Below, piece after piece: positions 1-11,761 of a DNA stretch of 64,000 bases (its first letter is position 1; each line of letters starts with the position of its first letter). Both the position numbers and the translations under genes were made by a program. Source of the DNA: JBDSSS01 sp963764195. GTDB lineage: Bacteria; Actinomycetota; Actinomycetes; Actinomycetales; Dermatophilaceae. The stretch lies in assembly GCA_963764195.1 (NCBI GenBank), contig CAVXRG010000010.1, forward strand, positions 1,211,041 through 1,275,040, written 5' to 3'. Under the pieces are notes generated by a model. It did not search any database. It had not been told where the DNA came from and saw only the letters and a program-made list of their open reading frames with translations.

Positions 1-44
1 CCTGGTGCCAAGGCATCCACCGTGTGCCCTTAAAAACTTGGCTA
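1..44 (-). rRNA. 23S rRNA, 5' end only (runs off left edge)
   Basis: Read on the minus strand, positions 44 to 1 give the conserved 5' end of bacterial 23S rRNA (AAGTTTTTAAGGGCACACGG, then GTGGATGCC). The rest of the gene lies beyond the left edge. The 5' boundary is set by analogy with the E. coli 23S end and may be off by a few bases. Confidence 0.9.
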
Positions 45-1982
<1,938 letters not shown>

Positions 1983-2268
1983 TCAAACACCCACACCCGA
2001 AACGAGCACGAGCAAACTTTGAACCCATGAAGGGCTCGAAAACCCGGCAGAAGCCGAACAACCAGCCCATAAAAATGAACTTGTCATCCGATTCAACCAA
2101 AGGATAATTCACCCCGAAACCAACCCACCACAACCATGAAGGCCACAATGAAGCCAGCCCCGAGACGAGGTAATTGGCATCGATTTATTTGACACGCTGT
2201 TGAGTTCTCAAGAATCGGACACACACCATCACACAACCATCCAGGCCATGCTCCGGGGCAACCCTTCA
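1983..2268 (-). other. rRNA operon leader
   Basis: Transcribed leader between the predicted rrn promoter and 16S. Around 2195-2216 the minus strand reads TTGAGAACTCAACAGCGTGT, closely matching the element before 23S in the spacer, consistent with a boxA-like antitermination or processing signal. No protein-coding gene is credible here. Between 2298 and 2608, upstream of the promoter, I see no gene; the 3' end of deoA lies beyond. Confidence 0.6.
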
Positions 2269-2297
2269 AACTTACCCACCTCCACCTACGGAGTCAA
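2269..2297 (-). promoter_or_regulatory. rRNA operon promoter
   Basis: On the minus strand TTGACT (2297-2292) and TAAGTT (2274-2269) are separated by exactly 17 bases, a good sigma70-type match about 280 bases upstream of mature 16S. This is the best candidate in the region; further upstream promoters are possible. Confidence 0.6.
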
Positions 2298-2608
2298 ACC
2301 CATGACCCGCTCAACAGAGCGACCAGACCCGACCCCGCCAGCCTCAGCAGGACATCCAGTAAACCACACCCCACAAGGCGCCTCCACCAGACTTCCGCCA
2401 ACCCCGGGACCGGCCAACTTCGCCAGCAATCACTCGCTGCGGTGGCGTCCGTTCCTCCCTGTCGGGCTGACGTAGAGAACAGTAACCCCTGCTCAGCCCT
2501 GCTGCCAAATCCGCCCCCTGCCGCGCCCCTGGCACGGCGCTGACCTGCGACGATGGGCTGCACCGACGGTGTCCGGTCGGTGCAGCGGGCCTTGCGCAGC
2601 CGGTCGGT

Positions 2609-3894
<1,286 letters not shown>

Positions 3895-3898
<4 letters not shown>

Positions 3899-4356
3899 CG
3901 GCCCATCATCTCCCCGGCGCTCCGCCGCGCGGCGGCAGACCCCAGGTCGTCCGCGCCGAAGGCCTGCGGGAGCACGGCCGACATCGGCAGCACCCCCTCG
4001 GGCGTCATCACGAGGCAGTCGGGCCCGCCGTTCTCCCAGAGCAGCTGCCGGCAGCGACCGCACGCCATGAGCGGCTCCCCGTCGCCCCCGACGCAGTAGA
4101 CCGCGACGAGTCGTCCGCCGCCCTCCGCGTGCAGCTGCGACACCATGCCGCACTCGGCGCAGAGGGCCACCCCGTAGGCGGCGTTCTCGACGTTGCACCC
4201 GGCGACGACGCGCCCGTCGTCGACGAGGCCGGCGACCCCCACCGGGAAACGGGAGTAGGGGGCGTAGGCGCGCGCGGCCATCTCGACGGCCCGAGCGTGC
4301 AGGGCCTCCCAGTCGATGTCGTATGCCGCTGGGCCGGCGTCCACGGGCTCGCTCAC
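3895..4356 (-). CDS. cdd: Cytidine deaminase
   Basis: Deaminates cytidine and deoxycytidine to uridine and deoxyuridine, feeding deoA. The 153-residue protein is slightly longer than the homotetrameric type (about 130). It shows the nucleoside-binding CNVENAAYG at 54-62, the catalytic CAE at 66-68 and the second zinc motif CGRCRQ at 99-104; the usual Pro before the first Cys of this motif is Ala here. The GTG start at 4356 shares one base with the TAG stop of the upstream permease, and the gene ends in a GTGA overlap with deoA, so translation is probably coupled. Confidence 0.95.
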
Positions 4357-5630
4357 TACTGCGCCTCTCCCTTGCGGTAGACCAACCCGTCGGCGGCCGG
4401 CATTCGCAGGCGTTGCGAGGCGAAGGCGAGCACGAGGAGCGTGGCGAGGTAGGGCGTCATCCCGGTGAGCTCCTTGGGGAAGGTCGAGGTCAGCTGGAAC
4501 CAGCCGAAGACGACGAGCGACATGACGACGGAGAGCACCCCGACCATCGGCTTGCCCGCCTTGCGGCGACGGAACTGCCAGAAGCCCCACACGAGCAGGA
4601 AGACGGCGAGCGGGAGCAGGTAGGCGCGCACGACGTCACCACCACCGCGCAGGTTGATCGCGTCGGCGTAGCCGAAGAGGCCCGCACCCGCCGCGAGCCC
4701 GCCGGGTCGCCAGTTGCCGAAGATCATCGCGGCCAGCCCGATGTAGCCGCGGCCGCCGGTCTGGCCCTCCCGGTAGAGGTTCGAGGCGACCATCGCGAGG
4801 AACCCCCCCGCGAGGCCGGCCAGCCCACCGGAGATGAGCACGGCGACGAACTTGTAGCGGTAGACGTTGATGCCGAGCGTCTCGGCGGCCACCGGGGACT
4901 CCCCGCACGAGCGGAGTCGGAGCCCGAAGGTGGTCCGCCAGAGGATCCACCACGTGAGCACGAGCAGCACGACGACGAGCACCGTGACGATCGACAACCG
5001 GGTCGTCAGGGCCCGCAGGATGCTGGCGAGGTCGGCGATGATGAAGGTCCCGTTGCCCTCGACGCCGGCCAGCCAGTCCGACACCGGGCCGATCGTGAGG
5101 CGGGGCAGCTCGGGCAGGCTCGGTGACTGCGTGCCGCCCGTGCTCGAGAACGTCCGGACCGCGAGGTAGGCCGCGGTGCCGGCGCCGAGCAGGTTGACCG
5201 CGACACCGGAGACGATGTGGTCGACGCCGAAGACGACGGTCGCGAGGGCGTGGACCGCGCCGCCGACCATCCCCATCAGGATCGCGCCGCCGAGGCCGGC
5301 CCACGGCCCGTAGTTGAAGCCGAAGAAGCCGGCGCCCCACGTCCCCATGATCATCATGCCCTCGAGGCCGATGTTGACCACGCCCGCCCGCTCCGACCAG
5401 AGGCCGCCGAGGCCGGCGAGGGCGATCGGCGCAGCGAGCGCCAGGGCGCTGGCGATGGCACCGGAGCTGCTGATGTCGTCGGCGCCGGTGATGACCCGCG
5501 TCAGCGAGATGACGACGAGACCGACAGCGAGGAGCAGCAGGGTCCGGCGCCAGCCGACGATCGTGCTCCACCGGCTGGGTGTCTGCTCCGGCTCCGACCG
5601 CTGCTCCACAGGGGTGGCGACCTGGCTCAT
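4356..5630 (-). CDS. Nucleoside ABC transporter, permease 2
   Basis: Integral membrane subunit of a nucleoside-type ABC importer of the BPD_transp_2 (ribose/galactoside/nucleoside) family. The 424-residue protein has about ten hydrophobic helices and the typical GLGGLWSERAGVVNIGLEGM stretch near residue 75. A hydrophilic N-terminus of about 25 residues precedes the first helix. ATG at 5630 overlaps the upstream permease stop by ATGA. The frame stays open upstream of 5630, but that part is a shadow of permease 1. Together with the next two genes and the lipoprotein at 8575 it makes a complete importer; cdd and deoA downstream indicate nucleosides as substrate. Confidence 0.93.
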   Translation of the reverse strand: MSQVATPVEQRSEPEQTPSRWSTIVGWRRTLLLLAVGLVVISLTRVITGADDISSSGAIASALALAAPIALAGLGGLWSERAGVVNIGLEGMMIMGTWGAGFFGFNYGPWAGLGGAILMGMVGGAVHALATVVFGVDHIVSGVAVNLLGAGTAAYLAVRTFSSTGGTQSPSLPELPRLTIGPVSDWLAGVEGNGTFIIADLASILRALTTRLSIVTVLVVVLLVLTWWILWRTTFGLRLRSCGESPVAAETLGINVYRYKFVAVLISGGLAGLAGGFLAMVASNLYREGQTGGRGYIGLAAMIFGNWRPGGLAAGAGLFGYADAINLRGGGDVVRAYLLPLAVFLLVWGFWQFRRRKAGKPMVGVLSVVMSLVVFGWFQLTSTFPKELTGMTPYLATLLVLAFASQRLRMPAADGLVYRKGEAQ

Positions 5631-6742
5631 GCCGGCGCTCCTTCGCTCGTCGGGGCGTCCCGCTTCTCCAGCGCCTGCGCGACGGTGCGCTGCTCGATCC
5701 GCACGTTGGCCCGGCGGATCAGCTCGTAGGCGATGACGACGGACAGGACGATGACGCCCTGGATGATCAGGACGAGGCGGTCGCTGACGCCGGCCGTGAT
5801 CTGCAGGGCGTTGGACTGCTGCTCGAGGAAGCCCCAGAGCAGGGCCGCGAAGGCGATGCCGACCGGGTTGTTGCGCCCGAGCAGGGCGATCGCGATGCCC
5901 GCGAAGCCGAGCCCCGGCTGGAAGGTGGAGCCGTAGGCGTAGTCCTGGCCGAAGAGCAGCGGCATCCCGACGAGGCCGGCGACGACGCCGGAGAGCACCA
6001 TCGAGGTCAACACCATCTTCTTGACCTTGACGCCGCTGGCGACGGCGGCCGTCTCGGACCCGCCCGTCGCTCGCATGTCGAAGCCGAAGCGGGTCTTGCC
6101 GATGACGAACCAGTAGGCCACCCCGACGATGACGGCGAGCACGATGAGGCCGTAGACCTGCCGCGTCACGTCGGGGAAGAGGGTGAAGCCGGGGACCCGG
6201 GAGCTCTCGGGGATCGGCGTCGTGCTGACGACGTTGGACCCGCCGGCGTCGGCGGCGACCTTCCGCAGCAGGAACGCGACGAGGATCGTGGCGATCGCGT
6301 TGAGCATGATCGTCGAGATCACCTCGGACACCCCGCGGTAGACCTTGAGCAGCCCGGCGATGCCGGCCCACAGGCCGCCCGCCACCATCGCGACGACGAG
6401 CCCGCCGAGGATGTTCAGCGCACCCGGGAGCCAGGCCTGCCCGGCGAAGACGGCGGCCGCGAAGGCCGCGACCCGGTACTGGCCGTCGACGCCGATGTTG
6501 AACAGGTTCATCCGGAAGCCGATGGCCACGGCGACGGCCGAGATGTAGTAGACCGTTGCCGAGTTGATGATCGCCACGATGAGGCGCGGCTTGGGCACGG
6601 AGAGGATCGTGCTCCACACCTCCCCGACGGGGTCCTTGGCGAGGACGAGGATGATCGAGGTCACCACGAAGGCGACGACGAGGGCGAGCGCCGGGGCCGC
6701 CGCCGCGAGCCCGATCCGTCGCAGGTCGAAGCGCGAGGACAT
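5627..6742 (-). CDS. Nucleoside ABC transporter, permease 1
   Basis: Second membrane subunit of the importer, 371 residues, BPD_transp_2 family. It begins with a short cytosolic segment and an N-terminal helix, and holds the family stretch FRMNLFNIGVDGQY around residue 75 and GLGFAGIAIALLGRNNP near residue 275. The C-terminus is charged and cytosolic. ATG at 6742 shares one base with the TGA of the ATPase gene (TGATG). The heterodimer with the 4356-5630 product forms the pore; the pairing of one longer and one shorter permease is usual in Bmp/Nup-type systems. Confidence 0.93.
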   Translation of the reverse strand: MSSRFDLRRIGLAAAAPALALVVAFVVTSIILVLAKDPVGEVWSTILSVPKPRLIVAIINSATVYYISAVAVAIGFRMNLFNIGVDGQYRVAAFAAAVFAGQAWLPGALNILGGLVVAMVAGGLWAGIAGLLKVYRGVSEVISTIMLNAIATILVAFLLRKVAADAGGSNVVSTTPIPESSRVPGFTLFPDVTRQVYGLIVLAVIVGVAYWFVIGKTRFGFDMRATGGSETAAVASGVKVKKMVLTSMVLSGVVAGLVGMPLLFGQDYAYGSTFQPGLGFAGIAIALLGRNNPVGIAFAALLWGFLEQQSNALQITAGVSDRLVLIIQGVIVLSVVIAYELIRRANVRIEQRTVAQALEKRDAPTSEGAPA

Positions 6743-8313
6743 CAGGCGACTCCCTCTCGTGGGTCAGTCGGCGCCGCTCCGGCGCCGGTCGCTCCGGTCG
6801 CACCGGTCATTGCCGCACCCAGCTCTTCCTTGGTCACGTGGTCGGGGTCGAACTCCCCGGAGAGGCCACCGCGCAGGATGACGCGGATGGTGTCGGAGAG
6901 GCCGACGACCTCCTCGAGGTCGGCCGAGATGAGCAGCACACCGAGCCCCTCGCGCCGGGCGTCCCTGATGTGGTCCCAGATCGCCGCCTGGGCGCCGACG
7001 TCGACACCCCGGGTCGGGTGGGCCGCGACGAGCACGCGGGGCGTGCGCCGCATCTCCCGGCCGATGATGAGCTTCTGCTGGTTGCCACCCGAGAGCGAGC
7101 CGGCGGTGACGTCGATCGAGGGGGTGCGCACGTCGTACTGCTCGACGATCTCCTCGGTCTCGCGCCGGGCCGCGGCCGCGTCGATGAGCAGGTTGCCGGG
7201 CCCGGTGAGGTTGGCCTCCTCCGTCTGGTGCCCGAGGATGACGTTCTCCCACAGGGGCGCCTCGAGGAGCAGGCCGTGGCGGTGGCGGTCCTCGGGGATG
7301 TAGCCGACACCGGCCTCGCGGATCTCGCGCACCTCCCAGCTGGAGGTGTCCTGCTCGCCGAGCAGGATCCGGCCCGTCGTCGGCTCGCGCATCCCCATGA
7401 TGACCTCGACGAGCTCGGCCTGGCCGTTGCCCTCGACGCCGGCGATCCCGACGATCTCACCGGCGTGGATCGTCAGGTCGATGCCGGTGAGCAGGTCCCG
7501 CCCGCCGGCCGGGTCGCGCAGGCTCGTGTCCTCGACGGTGAGCACCGGGGTCCGCGTCACCGTCGACTTCTCGGTCGAGAGGGCGGGCAGCTCGGAGCCG
7601 ACCATGAGCTCGGCGAGGTCTCGGGCGGTGACGCCGGTCGGGTCGACCTCGGCGACGGTCGTGCCGCGCCGGATGACGGTGATCGCGTCGGCGACCTTGA
7701 GCACCTCGTCGAGCTTGTGCGAGATGAAGATGACGGTCAGGCCCTCGGACTTGAGCTCGCGGAGGTTGTCGAACAGCTCGTCGACCTCCTGCGGGACGAG
7801 GACCGCCGTCGGCTCGTCGAGGATGATGATCTTCGCGCCGCGGTAGAGGACCTTGAGGATCTCGATGCGCTGCCGGGCCCCGACCCCGAGGTCGGCGACG
7901 AGCGCATCGGGCTCGACGTCGAGACCGTAGGCGTCGGAGATCTCCAGGATCGTGCGGCGCGCACGCTCGCCGATGCCGTGCAGCTTCTCCGCGCCGAGGG
8001 CGACGTTCTCCAGCACCGTGAGGTTGTCGGCGAGCTGGAAGTGCTGGAAGACCATGCCGATCCCCGCCGCGATGGCGTGGGACGGGGTCTTGAGCGACTG
8101 CTCCACCCCGTCGATGGTGATCGTGCCCTCGTCGGGGTGCTGGACCCCGTAGAGGATCTTCATCAGCGTCGACTTGCCGGCGCCGTTCTCACCGACGATG
8201 GCGTGCACCGTGCCCCGGTCGACGGTCAGCTCGATGTCCTTGTTGGCGACGACGCCGGGGAAGCGCTTGGTGATGCCGTGCAGCTCGACGGCCGGGGTGC
8301 CGTGGTGGGTCAC
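6742..8313 (-). CDS. Nucleoside ABC transporter, double ATPase subunit
   Basis: Energises the importer. It holds two ABC domains in one chain, as in RbsA/MglA-type proteins. The first domain has Walker A GENGAGKST (residues 41-49 from this start) but a divergent signature GVGARQRIE; the second has a degenerate Walker A (GVEGNGQAE) and a canonical LSGGNQQK signature, the normal split for this family. Start choice is uncertain: GTG at 8313 fits the family N-terminus (about 523 residues), while an in-frame GTG at 8409 would add 32 low-complexity residues. A GAGGAG lies directly before 8409 with no spacing. Confidence 0.92.
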   Translation of the reverse strand: MTHHGTPAVELHGITKRFPGVVANKDIELTVDRGTVHAIVGENGAGKSTLMKILYGVQHPDEGTITIDGVEQSLKTPSHAIAAGIGMVFQHFQLADNLTVLENVALGAEKLHGIGERARRTILEISDAYGLDVEPDALVADLGVGARQRIEILKVLYRGAKIIILDEPTAVLVPQEVDELFDNLRELKSEGLTVIFISHKLDEVLKVADAITVIRRGTTVAEVDPTGVTARDLAELMVGSELPALSTEKSTVTRTPVLTVEDTSLRDPAGGRDLLTGIDLTIHAGEIVGIAGVEGNGQAELVEVIMGMREPTTGRILLGEQDTSSWEVREIREAGVGYIPEDRHRHGLLLEAPLWENVILGHQTEEANLTGPGNLLIDAAAARRETEEIVEQYDVRTPSIDVTAGSLSGGNQQKLIIGREMRRTPRVLVAAHPTRGVDVGAQAAIWDHIRDARREGLGVLLISADLEEVVGLSDTIRVILRGGLSGEFDPDHVTKEELGAAMTGATGATGAGAAPTDPREGVA

Positions 8314-8510
8314 ACCACGGAGGCCGGTGCGGCCGCCGGAACCGCCCGGGGCGGCTTCCGCCCCTCGCTCCGCCTCGGACCCTGGGTCGCTGCTGACGAT
8401 GACACACACTCCTCATCCGGGCCCACCGAGGTGGGCAACGACCGGGTACCACCCGGTATTGAACCATCCCGCCAGAACCTAACAAGGCGTGGGTGACGGT
8501 GGGTGCCGAA

Positions 8511-8543
8511 CGGCCCGGCGACGCGCGTGCGCCGGCCGGGCCG
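8511..8543 (-). terminator. Hairpin between lipoprotein and ABC genes
   Basis: CGGCCCGGC (8511-8519) pairs perfectly with GCCGGGCCG (8535-8543) across a 15-base loop, just after the stop of the BmpA-like gene. There is no T-run, so it is more likely an mRNA-stabilising or partial-termination hairpin that lets lipoprotein exceed ATPase than a full terminator. The remaining 8314-8574 stretch shows no gene. Confidence 0.4.
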
Positions 8544-8574
8544 TCGGGTCGAGCTGGGGTCGAGCTGGGGTCGA

Positions 8575-9636
8575 TCAGGCCTTGGGGACCGTGATCTCAC
8601 CGGAGATGATCTTCGCCTTGTAGTCGTCGAGCTTGGACTTGATGTCGTCGATCATGCCGCCGGTGGTCGAGTAGTCGACACCGCCCGCCTTGAGGTCGAA
8701 GACCTTCTCGCCCGCGGTGAAGGAGTTGTCCTTGACCGAGGAGATGAAGTCGAAGACACCGACGTCGACCTTCTTGATCATCGAGGTCATGATGACGTCG
8801 CGGACCGCGGGGTCGGCCGTGAGAGCCTGGTCGGAGTCGACACCGATCGCGAGCTTGCCCGCGGCCTTGGCCGCCTGGAAGACGCCGCCGCCGGAGCCGC
8901 CGGCCGCGTGGAAGACGATGTCGGCGCCGCCCTGGTACATGCCGTCGGCGGCGGCCTTACCCTTGTCGACCGAGCCGAAGCCGGAGAAGTCCGGCGGCTG
9001 GCTCAGGTACTGGGACTTGATGACGATGGAGGGGTTGACCGCCTTCGCGCCGGCCTTGTAGCCGACCTCGAACTTCTTGATGAGCGGGGTCTCGACGCCG
9101 CCGACGAAGCCGATGGTGTTCGTCTTCGTCTTGAGCGCGGCGGCGGCACCGACGAGGAAGCTGCCCTCGTTCTCGGCGAAGGTGACGTTCTCGATGTTGT
9201 CGCCCTTGGAGTCGGTCGAGTCGATGAGCGCGAACTTGACGTCCGGGTTCTCCTTGGCGACCTTGGCGACGGCCGGCGCGTAGGCGAAGCCGACGGCGAC
9301 GATGTTGGTGTAGCCGGCGTCGATGAGCTGCTGGAGGCGCTCCTCGCGGGCGGACTCCGGCTCACCGTTGGTCGCGGCTGCCTCCTTGCCCTCGACACCG
9401 AGCTCGGTCTTGGCCTTGTCGAGACCGGCGGCGGCCGCGTCGTTGAACGACTGGTCCCCGCGGCCACCGACGTCGTAGGCCATCCCGATCTTGAGGGCCG
9501 GGCCACCCGCGGCGGCGGAGCCTGCTGCGCCGGTGCCGGCCGGGGTGGTGGTGGTCGTGTCGCTGCTGCTGCCGCATGCGGTCAGTCCGAGCGCTGCGGC
9601 CGCAACGACTGCGGCGACCTTGGTTGCGTGACGCAA
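8575..9636 (-). CDS. BmpA/PnrA-like nucleoside-binding lipoprotein
   Basis: Extracytoplasmic solute-binding lipoprotein that delivers nucleosides to the ABC importer encoded downstream. From the TTG start at 9636 the protein has 353 residues with a signal peptide ending in the lipobox LTAC, followed by a Ser/Thr/Ala-rich linker and the Bmp fold, including the family stretch GMAYDVGGRGDQSFNDAA. TTG was chosen because AAAGGAG lies six bases upstream and it places the signal peptide correctly; an in-frame ATG at 9675 would give an atypical long N-region. It heads the operon and is separated from the ATPase by about 260 bases with a hairpin. Confidence 0.93.
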   Translation of the reverse strand: MRHATKVAAVVAAAALGLTACGSSSDTTTTTPAGTGAAGSAAAGGPALKIGMAYDVGGRGDQSFNDAAAAGLDKAKTELGVEGKEAAATNGEPESAREERLQQLIDAGYTNIVAVGFAYAPAVAKVAKENPDVKFALIDSTDSKGDNIENVTFAENEGSFLVGAAAALKTKTNTIGFVGGVETPLIKKFEVGYKAGAKAVNPSIVIKSQYLSQPPDFSGFGSVDKGKAAADGMYQGGADIVFHAAGGSGGGVFQAAKAAGKLAIGVDSDQALTADPAVRDVIMTSMIKKVDVGVFDFISSVKDNSFTAGEKVFDLKAGGVDYSTTGGMIDDIKSKLDDYKAKIISGEITVPKA

Positions 9637-9801
9637 GGGGGGCTCCTTTAGCTTTCGTCGGGCCGACGACGACATCGGCCCAGATGCACACGCACTGTAG
9701 TTGGACCGTCGGTGCATTCTGAGCCGGAAGCGGATTCCGGCAGGAAGTGTTACCGATCCGCGACCGCGGGTGGGCCGGATCGTCGGCCGGGGCCCGATCC
9801 T

Positions 9802-11010
9802 TCAGGCGCCGCCGGTTGCCCCGAGGCCCTGGGCTGCGGCGACCGCGACGCCGGCCAGGGTCCGCGCCCCGACGGAGATCGCGGCCTCGTCGACGACGAG
9901 GTCCCCCCGGTGCAGGTCGAAGGTCGGTCCACCGGCCGTCCGGGTGCCGAGCCGGGCCATCGCGCCCGGGACGTGGGTGAGGTACCAGGCGAAGTCCTCC
10001 CCGCCGAGGGACTGTGGGGTCGGTGCGACGAGCGCCCCCACGCCGGAGACGGCCGCCGTCATCGCCGCGATGCAGCCGGCGTCGTTGACGACGGGCGGCA
10101 CGCCCTTCTGGATGGAGACCTCGGCCGTCACGCCGTAGGGGGCGAGGACCTCGTGGACGACGGACTCGAGCAGGCGCTCGACCCCCTCCCAGAGATCGGC
10201 GTCGAGCATCCGGAAGGTGCCGAGGGCCCGGCCCGTCGACGGGATGACGTTGTGCGCGCCGCCGGAGTGGATCGCGCCCCAGACGAGGGCGGCCCCGGCA
10301 CGCGGGTCGAGGCGCCGCGAGAGCACGGCGGGCACGTCGGTGACGACCTTGGCGAGCGCGTAGGTGAGGTCCTGGGTCAGGTGCGGCCGCGAGGTGTGCC
10401 CGCCCCGGCCGGTGACGACGACCTCGACCTGGTCCGCGGCCGCGGTGATCGGGCCGACGCGCAGACCCACCTGCCCCGCGTCGAGGGACGGGTCGCAGTG
10501 GAGCGCGAAGATGCGGTCCACGCCCGCGAGCCCGCCCTGGGCGACGACGTCCTCGGCTCCCCCGGGCATCAGCTCCTCGGCCGGCTGGAAGATGAGGCGC
10601 ACGCCGGTGCCGTCGGCACGCAGCCGGTCCTCGATCGAGCACAGCGCGAGGGCCGCTCCGAGCAGGGCCGTCGTGTGGACGTCGTGTCCGCAGGAGTGGC
10701 TGACCCCCTCGGTCCCCGACGCGAACGGCAGCCCGGTCTGCTCGCGGATGGGCAGGGCGTCGATGTCGGCCCGCAGCGCGATCCGGCGGGCGGGCTCCGG
10801 GGCCCCGATGTCGGCGACGAGACCGGTGCCGCGCAGCCGGCGGACGCTGATACCGGCCCGCTCGAGCCGGGCGGCGACGATGCCCGTCGTCCGCACCTCA
10901 CCGCGCCCCAGCTCGGGGTGCTCGTGCAGGTCCCGCCGGATCGCGACGAGCTCGTCCGCGCGGTCTGAGACAGCACGCACGATGGCGTCGAACGGCAGGG
11001 ACTCGGTCAC
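9802..11010 (-). CDS. M20 family amidohydrolase (peptidase M20D-like)
   Basis: Zinc/manganese amidohydrolase of the IAA-amino-acid hydrolase/hippurate hydrolase group, 402 residues. Visible features are RRDLHEHPELG near residue 25, metal-binding SHSCGHDVHTT around 108, the PAEE motif (QPAEELMPGGA) near 145, HCDPSL, and the HNVIPSTG stretch near 255; a C-terminal GGEDFAWYL motif supplies another ligand. It likely removes acyl or amide groups from small metabolites; substrate unknown. GTG at 11010 is the start. It is convergent with nothing and lies between the nucleoside operon and the divergent FhuF-like gene, with no clear functional link. Confidence 0.9.
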   Translation of the reverse strand: MTESLPFDAIVRAVSDRADELVAIRRDLHEHPELGRGEVRTTGIVAARLERAGISVRRLRGTGLVADIGAPEPARRIALRADIDALPIREQTGLPFASGTEGVSHSCGHDVHTTALLGAALALCSIEDRLRADGTGVRLIFQPAEELMPGGAEDVVAQGGLAGVDRIFALHCDPSLDAGQVGLRVGPITAAADQVEVVVTGRGGHTSRPHLTQDLTYALAKVVTDVPAVLSRRLDPRAGAALVWGAIHSGGAHNVIPSTGRALGTFRMLDADLWEGVERLLESVVHEVLAPYGVTAEVSIQKGVPPVVNDAGCIAAMTAAVSGVGALVAPTPQSLGGEDFAWYLTHVPGAMARLGTRTAGGPTFDLHRGDLVVDEAAISVGARTLAGVAVAAAQGLGATGGA

Positions 11011-11076
11011 GAGTACGGGAGTCTAGCGAGAGGATGGTCCCGCACCGCCGCCGGTGCCGGGAGAGGAGGGCCAGCT

Positions 11077-11748
11077 GTGACCGAGACCGACGTGTCCGCC
11101 GCCGTCGTCGAGGTCGTCGACGTCGTCGACCGGGCGCTGCCCTTCCTCACGGTCACGACCCACGCCTCCGCGCGGACCGTGTCGTGCGCGAGCGTCGTGG
11201 ACCGAGCGGGCGCCGACCCGCTCGCGCCGTGGCGCGCGCGCCTGCACGCCCGGCAGGAGGCCGAGAGCGGCGACCCGGTCCGACCCCACGTGCCGGCCGC
11301 GTTCGTCCTCCAGTGGTGGTGCGAGGTCGTCGCCACCCCCATCGCGTATGCCGCCGAGCTGGGTCCGTGGTCGCTGCTGCCCGAGGCGGACGGGCTCGGT
11401 TTCGAGCTCGAGCCCTACGGTCACCCCGGGCGCGTCGTCGTCGACCCGGCCCGCACCGTCCTCGACGTCGACGACGACGGGGACCGCCGGGCGCGGAGGG
11501 GGCGAGCGGCATACGAGGAGATCGTCGGTGACGTCGTGCGGAGCTTCGCGCCCGGGGTCCGGATGGGCTCACGGCAGCGGTGGGGTGTCGTGGAGGACAT
11601 CTGGGTCGGCACGCGGCGCCGGGCCCGCGAGGCGGCCGGGATCGCGGTGGGGCCGGAGCACCGACGGATCTCGTGCTGCTTCGTCTACGCGCTGCCGGGG
11701 GTGCACGAGTGCGCGGCCTGTCCGCGAGGGGCTCGCCGCACGTCCTAG
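11077..11748 (+). CDS. FhuF-like (2Fe-2S) siderophore-iron reductase
   Basis: Predicted ferric-siderophore reductase of 223 residues. The C-terminus has the hallmark CC-x10-C-x2-C pattern (ISCCFVYALPGVHECAACP), which in FhuF binds a 2Fe-2S cluster; the rest is a poorly conserved alpha/beta domain. GTG at 11077 is preceded by GAGAGGAGGG, a strong ribosome binding site at proper spacing. The gene is divergent from the amidohydrolase and ends ten bases before psuG. No siderophore transporter is nearby, so the partner system must be elsewhere. The motif makes the family assignment good; the physiological substrate is inferred. Confidence 0.8.
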   Translation: MTETDVSAAVVEVVDVVDRALPFLTVTTHASARTVSCASVVDRAGADPLAPWRARLHARQEAESGDPVRPHVPAAFVLQWWCEVVATPIAYAAELGPWSLLPEADGLGFELEPYGHPGRVVVDPARTVLDVDDDGDRRARRGRAAYEEIVGDVVRSFAPGVRMGSRQRWGVVEDIWVGTRRRAREAAGIAVGPEHRRISCCFVYALPGVHECAACPRGARRTS

Positions 11749-11761
11749 GGTGGGCGCCATG
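11746..11761 (+). promoter_or_regulatory. psuG leaderless -10 box
   Basis: TAGGGT at 11746-11751 ends seven bases before the psuG ATG (11759), the spacing expected for a transcript that begins at the start codon. It overlaps the TAG stop of the FhuF-like gene, so chance is possible. No clear -35 is visible. Confidence 0.35.

Noticed and set aside
4356..6803. Apparent 815-residue permease
   Set aside because: The first half is an out-of-frame shadow of permease 1; the true start with ATGA overlap is at 5630.
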